Shown: in pieces, positions 1-4,900 of the stretch
Numbering within the stretch: the first letter of the stretch is position 1
How the letters are laid out: each line of letters starts with the position of its first letter
Assembly: GCA_946480965.1 (NCBI GenBank)
Contig: CAMLMI010000228.1
Coordinates: 1 to 7,505, forward strand
Origin: an uncultured Verrucomicrobiales bacterium
Lineage (GTDB): Bacteria > Verrucomicrobiota > Verrucomicrobiae > Limisphaerales > CANJSG01
Direction of reading: 5' to 3'
DNA length: 7,505 nt
Notes under the pieces: model-generated
What the model was told of the DNA's origin: nothing
The model's input: the letters and a program-made list of their open reading frames with translations, nothing else
Database searches by the model: none
Translations under genes and position numbers: made by a program

Positions 1-107
1 CTCCCGCCGAGCCACCGGGAGGCGTCGATCAATCGTAGCAGCTCCTCTGGCGACTCCTTGGTGTCCGGGAGATGCCAGAGAAGCTTCTTTCGTTTTAGAC
101 AAGCCAC
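1..107 (-). CDS. Possible 5' end of a minus-strand gene of unknown function (partial, weak)
   Basis: Read on the minus strand, a GTG at 107-105 opens a frame that stays open to the window edge, about 35 codons. The peptide begins VACLKRKKLLWHLPDT and ends in a plausible amphipathic helix with Leu-Leu-Arg-Leu-Ile spacing. It has an ordinary mix of residues, unlike the Arg/Pro/Ser-rich shadow frames elsewhere in the window. Its third-position GC is lower than in the other genes, and two plus-strand frames are also open here, so coding is not proven. The frame stays open upstream of the GTG, so the start is uncertain, and no Shine-Dalgarno is visible. If real, it is divergent from the small gene at 147. 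I do not recognise the family. Confidence 0.22.
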   Translation of the reverse strand, partial: MACLKRKKLLWHLPDTKESPEELLRLIDASRWLGG

Positions 108-111
108 AAGG

Positions 112-128
112 CGGCTCGGCCGGAGCCG
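112..128. repeat. GC-rich palindrome (6-bp stem, 5-nt loop) before the first plus-strand gene
   Basis: CGGCTC at 112-117 pairs with GAGCCG at 123-128 around the loop GGCCG, and it is followed by a GTCGCCCTACCC tail. It sits 19 bp upstream of the ATG at 147. It has no T-run, so it is not a typical intrinsic terminator in either direction. It looks more like a REP-type interspersed palindrome or a 5'-leader hairpin. Whether it recurs in the genome cannot be told from this window. Confidence 0.45.
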
Positions 129-146
129 TCGCCCTACCCATTTCCC

Positions 147-416
147 ATGACCGCCCTTGAACAACAGCTGCTCGACGAACTCCTCGCCTACGAAGACACG
201 GTGCGTCGGTTGCCCACCCTGAATCCCAAGCCGAGCCTGCTCGCCATCTTCCAGCGGCTCGATGACCTGACGGCGCAGCTCCCGCGCGGCACTTCGCCCG
301 ACCTGCTGCACTTCCTGCACAAGAAGAGCTACGAGAAGGCCCGGCTCTGGCTCCAGGAACGCCGCGAGGAAATCGCACGCGGCGGATGTGACGGGAAGAC
401 GGGCACTGAAGACTGA
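147..416 (+). CDS. Small hypothetical helical protein encoded upstream of mnmE
   Basis: An 89-aa soluble protein without signal peptide, membrane segment or cysteine-based metal site. The first 75 or so residues look like a real, mostly helical domain: an N-terminal helix (LEQQLLDELLAYEDTVRRL), a proline-containing linker (NPKPSLLAIFQRLDDL), a loop PRGTSPD, then a strongly basic amphipathic helix (LLHFLHKKSYEKARLWLQ followed by ERREE). I vaguely recall short Verrucomicrobiota hypotheticals with a similar 'NPKP...KKSYEKAR' pattern, but cannot name a family or function. The last few codons (Thr-Glu-Asp and the TGA at 414-416) lie inside the 7-nt-periodic tract that fills the gap to mnmE, so the tail Gly-Gly-Cys-Asp-Gly-Lys-Thr-Gly-Thr-Glu-Asp is probably poorly conserved. 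The start is the first ATG of the frame, with no Shine-Dalgarno before it (CCCATTTCCC). It lies 86 bp upstream of mnmE on the same strand, so co-transcription is possible. Confidence 0.75.
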   Translation: MTALEQQLLDELLAYEDTVRRLPTLNPKPSLLAIFQRLDDLTAQLPRGTSPDLLHFLHKKSYEKARLWLQERREEIARGGCDGKTGTED

Positions 417-501
417 CTACTGCCCACTGGATATTGGGGTTGATGCCGGATGCCGGATACCAGATCCCAGACGCCAGACCCGATCTCCCATCCCCGAACC
501 C
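404..501. repeat. Degenerate heptanucleotide tandem tract (14 units of 7 nt)
   Basis: Cutting 404-501 every 7 bases gives 14 units in one unbroken register. They drift from a CACTGAA/GACTGAC/TACTGCC type (404-431) through CCGGATG/CCGGATA/CCAGATC/CCAGACG (446-480) to CCATCCC/CGAACCC (481-501). By hand count, neighbouring units agree at 59 of 91 positions (about 65 percent), far above the 25-30 percent expected by chance. The tract includes the stop codon of the upstream small ORF and ends one base before the mnmE ATG, so it makes up almost the whole intergenic region. It is not a CRISPR array (no spacers, unit far too short). Heptanucleotide short tandem repeats (STRR) are known from cyanobacteria; a relation to those is only an analogy. 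Confidence 0.7.
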
Positions 502-502
502 G

Positions 503-1858
503 ATGCTCACCGACACCATCGCCGCCATCGCCACGCCGCTCGGAGAAGCCGGCATCGCGGTGATCCGCATTTCCGGTCCGACCGCGTTCCAGGTGGCGGA
601 GCGCTGCTTCGAACCGGCGGGGAAAAACTCCGTCCCGCCGACCGCCGCCAGCCACACGCTGCACTACGGCCACATCGTTCGGGCCGGCCAGCGCATCGAC
701 GAAGTGATGCTCGCGATCCTGCGGGCACCGCGCACCTTCACGCGCGAGGATACGGTCGAGATCTCCTGCCACGGCGGCGTCCTGACGACGAAACTGGTGC
801 TCGATGCCGTCGTGGCCGCCGGCGCGCGCCTGGCCGAGCCCGGCGAATTCACCCGCCGCGCTTTCCTCAATGGCCGCATCGACCTCACCCAGGCCGAAGC
901 CGTGGCCGATCTTATCCACGCCCGCACGGACCTGGCGGTGCAGGCGGCCGGCGAACAATTGGCCGGGAAACTCTCCGCGCGGATCAACGTGCTTCGCGAC
1001 AACCTGCTCCGGGTGCTCGCGCACGTCGAAGCGCACATCGACTTCCCGGACGAAGACATCTCGCCCGACACCCAGGCCGAACTCCTGCGCAAGCTCGACG
1101 GCGGCGTGGCGTTCATCGACGAGCTGCTCCGCACGGCGGACGAAGGGCAGATCCTCCGGCGCGGCCTCCGCGCGGCGATCATCGGCCGGCCGAACGCGGG
1201 CAAGTCCAGCCTGCTGAACCTCCTCCTCGGCCACGACCGCGCCATCGTCTCGCCCATCGCCGGCACCACGCGCGACACCATCGAGGAGACGGCCAACATC
1301 CGGGGCATCCCCGTCGTCTTCATCGACACCGCCGGCCTGCGCAAAGCCGGCGACGTGATCGAACAGGAAGGCATCCGCCGCAGCCGGGCCAGCGCGGCCA
1401 AGGCGGATCTCGTGCTCCACTTGATCGACGGCTCGGAGCCTCTGACCGACGAAGACGCGGCGTGGCTGGAGGAGTTTTCCGGCAAGAAGCGGATCGTCGT
1501 CCGCAACAAGGCCGACCTGCCGGCGAGGCTTCAGCTCGAAGCACCGTCCGTCGCGGTAAGCTGCGCCACCGGCGATGGACTGGAAGCGTTGAAAGACGCG
1601 ATCAAGGCGGCGGTGTGGTCCGGCGCCATCGGCGGCGAATCGCTCCAGGTGATGATCAACGCGCGGCATCAGGAAGCGCTCCAGCGTAGCCGCGCGGCCA
1701 CCACGCGGGCGGCGGACGCCCTGCGCGGGGGATTGACGTTGGAACTGGCCGGAGCCGATCTCCGCATCGCCGTTCAAGCCGTGGGCGAGATCGTGGGCAA
1801 GACCTCCACGGAAGACCTGCTGGACTCGATCTTCAGCCAGTTCTGTTTGGGCAAGTAA
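503..1858 (+). CDS. mnmE: tRNA uridine-5-carboxymethylaminomethyl modification GTPase MnmE
   Basis: MnmE (TrmE) is a cytoplasmic K+-dependent GTPase. With MnmG it installs the aminomethyl or carboxymethylaminomethyl group at C5 of the wobble uridine (U34) of certain tRNAs, using methylene-tetrahydrofolate carbon. The 451-aa product has the usual family length and layout: an N-terminal folate-binding domain (1-120, opening MLTDTIAAIATPLGEAGIAV), a helical domain carrying GEFTRRAFLNGRIDLTQAEA (from residue 114), and an inserted G domain. All G motifs are intact: G1 GRPNAGKSS (228-236, with N231 at the K+-coordinating place), G2 GTTRDT (254-259), G3 DTAG (275-278), G4 NKAD (335-338). The protein ends in FCLGK, the C-terminal Cys motif of the family. 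I chose the ATG at 503 because the product then begins exactly where the family does. An in-frame TTG at 434 would add 23 residues translated from the heptamer tract. There is no Shine-Dalgarno before 503. The gene looks functional and chromosomal. Confidence 0.97.
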   Translation: MLTDTIAAIATPLGEAGIAVIRISGPTAFQVAERCFEPAGKNSVPPTAASHTLHYGHIVRAGQRIDEVMLAILRAPRTFTREDTVEISCHGGVLTTKLVLDAVVAAGARLAEPGEFTRRAFLNGRIDLTQAEAVADLIHARTDLAVQAAGEQLAGKLSARINVLRDNLLRVLAHVEAHIDFPDEDISPDTQAELLRKLDGGVAFIDELLRTADEGQILRRGLRAAIIGRPNAGKSSLLNLLLGHDRAIVSPIAGTTRDTIEETANIRGIPVVFIDTAGLRKAGDVIEQEGIRRSRASAAKADLVLHLIDGSEPLTDEDAAWLEEFSGKKRIVVRNKADLPARLQLEAPSVAVSCATGDGLEALKDAIKAAVWSGAIGGESLQVMINARHQEALQRSRAATTRAADALRGGLTLELAGADLRIAVQAVGEIVGKTSTEDLLDSIFSQFCLGK

Positions 1859-1873
1859 GCGAAGCGGAGACTC

Positions 1874-1911
1874 AAGCCTTCGGCGAAGCCTCGGGAGCAG
1901 AACGAAGGCTT
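1874..1911. repeat. Inverted repeat downstream of mnmE (9-bp arms)
   Basis: AAGCCTTCG at 1874-1882 is matched perfectly by CGAAGGCTT at 1903-1911 across 20 nt. A competing small hairpin, CTTCG-G-CGAAG, lies at 1878-1888. It begins 15 bp after the mnmE stop and directly abuts a second hairpin at 1914-1942. There is no T-run after it, so it could act as an RNA-stabilising 3' structure or a Rho-dependent end, or belong to an interspersed palindromic repeat. Confidence 0.55.
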
Positions 1912-1913
1912 CC

Positions 1914-1942
1914 GGCGGACCGGGCTGGAGACCCGTCCCGCC
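1914..1942. repeat. Strong GC hairpin between mnmE and the subtilase gene (REP-like)
   Basis: The arms at 1914-1924 (GGCGGACCGGG) and 1932-1942 (CCCGTCCCGCC) pair over 11 positions with one 2x2 internal loop (A-C over C-T), closing a 7-nt loop CTGGAGA. With the adjacent inverted repeat at 1874-1911 it fills half of the gap between the genes. The downstream sequence (GCTCCGTTTCCCTCCC) has only three Ts, so it is a poor intrinsic terminator. The two-palindrome arrangement resembles REP/BIME elements in form. From memory, GC-rich palindromes with a GGAGACCCG-like loop recur between verrucomicrobial genes, but I cannot verify that here. Confidence 0.55.
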
Positions 1943-1958
1943 GCTCCGTTTCCCTCCC

Positions 1959-1987
1959 TTGTCTCCGCCGCAGGCCGTGCCTACAGT
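1959..1987 (+). promoter_or_regulatory. Candidate sigma70-type promoter, placed for leaderless transcription of the subtilase
   Basis: TTGTCT (1959-1964; four of six to TTGACA) and TACAGT (1982-1987; four of six to TATAAT) are separated by exactly 17 bp. The -10 hexamer ends six bases before the GTG at 1994, so a start of transcription 7 nt after the hexamer falls on the first base of the start codon. The absence of any Shine-Dalgarno fits a leaderless mRNA. Both boxes are imperfect, and this rests on spacing as much as on sequence. Confidence 0.42.
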
Positions 1988-1993
1988 CTCGGC

Positions 1994-4900
1994 GTGATCT
2001 CCCGGCGTGGTTTCTGTTGGGCCCTGCTGTTCCTCTTGGGCACGGCCAGAACGTTGTTGGCCGCCGATGCGAAGCCGATTCGCCTCCGCAACGAGACGCT
2101 TTCTCCCCCCGCCAAATCCGCCATCGCGCAGTCCGCCGTGGCCACCCCTCTGGAGGGCCTGCACCTCGTGCAGTTGGTCGGCCCCGTGGAAGCGGCGTGG
2201 CGCGAAACGCTCCGGACCAACGGCGTCGAACTGCTGCGCGCGGTGCCGACCGATGCCTTCGTGGCCCGCGCCAATCGCGCGAACCGCGCGCGCCTGCTTT
2301 CGCTGCCGTTCGTGACGTGGGTCGGCGACTACCGGCCGGAGCACAAGGTGTTTCGCGGCCTGCGTTTGCCGACGCTCAACAGCACCACGCCCATCCGTGT
2401 CGTGCTTCCGCCCAAGCCCACCGCCGCCGATCTCGCGGGCCTGCGCGGCATCCTGCGGTCGGTGAGGGTCGCGCAGGCGTCGCGCTGGGGCGTCATCCTC
2501 GAAGCGCAGGCCAACGCGCGGCAGATCGCGCAGCTCGCCGCTTCGGACGCCGTGCTCTGGATCGAGAACACGCCCAAGCCCGCGCTCTACGACGAAGTGT
2601 CCTCGAAGATCGTTGGCGGCTCCTCGGGCACGCCCGGCACGCCGTCGGCGGTGAACCAGCTCGGCTTCGACGGCGACGGCGTGATCGTGGCGGTGGCCGA
2701 CAGCGGGTTGGACGACGGCGTGGCGGCCACGATGCATCCCGACATGCTCGGGCGCACGCCGGCCTTCTTCCACTACGGCCAGCTCGACAGCGGCGCGGAC
2801 GAGCACAGCCACGGCACGCATTGCGCCGGGATCATCGCGGGCAACGGTTCGCTCGGTGAAACGGACGAGAACGGATTCCTCTTCGGTCTAGGTGTGGCTC
2901 CGGGCGCGAGCATCGTCGGCCAGCGCATCTTCGACGGCATCGGCAACTACGAGGCGCCGCCCACGATGGAGACGCTGACGCGCGACGCCGTGCGCGCGGG
3001 CGCGGTGATCGGCTCCAATTCCTGGGGCGAGGACACGCAGGGCCGCTACGACACCTTCGCGCAGGAGTTCGACGCGCTGGTGCGCGACGCGGATTTCGGC
3101 ACGCCGGGCGACCAGCCCTACATCCTGGAATTCTCCGCCGGCAACGCCGGGCCCGGTTCCCAGACCATCGGCACGCCCGCCGTGGCCAAGAACGTCATCG
3201 CCACCGGCGCATCCGCCAACGACCGCCCCGAGCTGCTCGTCTATGTGGACGACATCAGCGCGATGGCGGACTTCTCCAGTCGCGGCCCCGCCGAAGATGG
3301 CCGCATCAAGCCCGACGTGACCGCGCCCGGCACCTGGATCGCCTCGCTGCAATCCTCCTCCGCCACGTCCGAATACGCCTGGGGCGAAATCTCCGCGAAC
3401 TACCAGTATCAGGGCGGCACCAGCCAGGCCGGTCCGCATGTCTCCGGCGCGGCGGCGATCTTCGTGCAGTATTACCGTGAGACGCACGGCGGCGCGACGC
3501 CTTCGCCCGCGCTGGTGAAGGCCGCGCTGATCGACAGCGCGCAGGACATGGACGACTTCTGGGGCACCGATCCAACGCCGAACCACGACGAAGGCTGGGG
3601 CCGGGTCGATCTCACCACCTTGATCGGTTCGCCGCGTCGCCACGACTTTGTCGAACAGACCAACCTGCTCACCCAGGGCTTGGTCTGGGAACACCGCGTG
3701 GTGGTCGCTTCGTCCGACGAGCCGTTGAAGATCACCCTCGCCTACACCGATGTGCCCGGGTTCCCGGCCGTCATTCCCGCGCTGGTCAACGATCTCGACC
3801 TCGAAGTCGTCTCGCCCAACGGCGAAGTCTTCTTCGGCAATGTCTTCGACGAAGGCGAATCCATCCCCGGCGGCGCGTCCGACAAGATCAACAACGTCGA
3901 GGCCATCCGCCTCTTCGAACCCTCGCCGGGCGAATACCGCGTCCGCATCCACGCCCGCGCCGTTTCCGACGATGCGCGCGGCGACACGGCGGCCATCGAC
4001 CAGGACTTCGCGCTCGTCGCTTCGGGCGATCTGCCGTTGCCCGGCGTGGGCGTGCTCTTCATGGATCGCGGGGCCTATCGCGCGCCGGACACGATCCGCC
4101 TGCGGTTGATCGATCCCGATCTGGCCGGACAAACCACCGCCACCATCACGCTCACCAGCTCGGTGGAAGCGGCGGGAGAAACCATCACTCTCTTCGCCAG
4201 CGGCACCGGCGGCGTCTTCACCAACTCGGTTCTGACGGCCACCGGAACTGCTACTGCGGACGGACGCCTCCAGATCGCCCACGGCAGCCAGATCACCGCG
4301 ACGTATCAGGACGGAGCGCCGGCCTTTCCGCGCACCGCCCGTGCCGTGGCCGATTTCAATCCGCCCGTCATCACCGCCGTGGGCACCGACGCGGAGTTCG
4401 GTCGCACGCTCGTGCAATGGACCACGGACGAACCGGCCACGTCGCTCGTCGTCTTCGGCCCGTCGGGCAATGTCGCCACGGCCGTTTCCGCGCGCGGCCT
4501 CGACACCGACCACACCGTCACGCTCTCGGGGTTGGTGCGCGGCCAGGCCTACGAGTTCTACGTCGTTTCCACCGACGAAGCGGGCAACACCCGCACCAAC
4601 GACAACAATGGCCAACGCTTTGCCTTCACCGCCCTGGGCGCGCCGCCCGTGCTCGTGGTGAACAACTATGGCGACAGCGGCGGCCTCGACGACACCCCGC
4701 CCATCCCCGTCACGGAATACACCGACACGCTCGACGCGCTCGGCATCGGCCACGATGTCTGGGACGTGGCCGAGCAGGGCCAATCGCCGACCGCCGCCGA
4801 TCTCGCCCCGTATCGCTGCGTGCTCTGGCGGGTGAACGACAGCTTCTGGGTGCCGAACAACAGCCTCAGCCTGGCCGAGCGTTCCGCCGTGACCAACTAC

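Noticed and set aside
404..501. CRISPR-like or minisatellite array
   Set aside because: Units are 7 nt, degenerate and contiguous, without spacers. It is a short tandem periodic tract, not a CRISPR array.
434..502. Upstream TTG start adding 23 residues to MnmE
   Set aside because: The extra residues are translated from the heptanucleotide tract, and MnmE family proteins begin at the TDTIAAIATP segment, matching the ATG at 503.
1914..1942. Intrinsic terminator of mnmE
   Set aside because: The stem is strong but only three Ts follow, mixed with C. Kept as a palindromic repeat instead.
329..2821. 830-codon open frame on the minus strand opposite mnmE and the start of the protease gene
   Set aside because: It is antisense to two confidently identified genes and is made of Arg/Gly/Ala/His-rich low-complexity protein with no recognisable domain. 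Long antisense frames are expected where third codon positions are nearly all G or C.
3128..3145. Possible frameshift or loss of the oxyanion Asn region in the protease
   Set aside because: The segment reads EFSAGN in the main frame with N384 in place, so the active site is complete.
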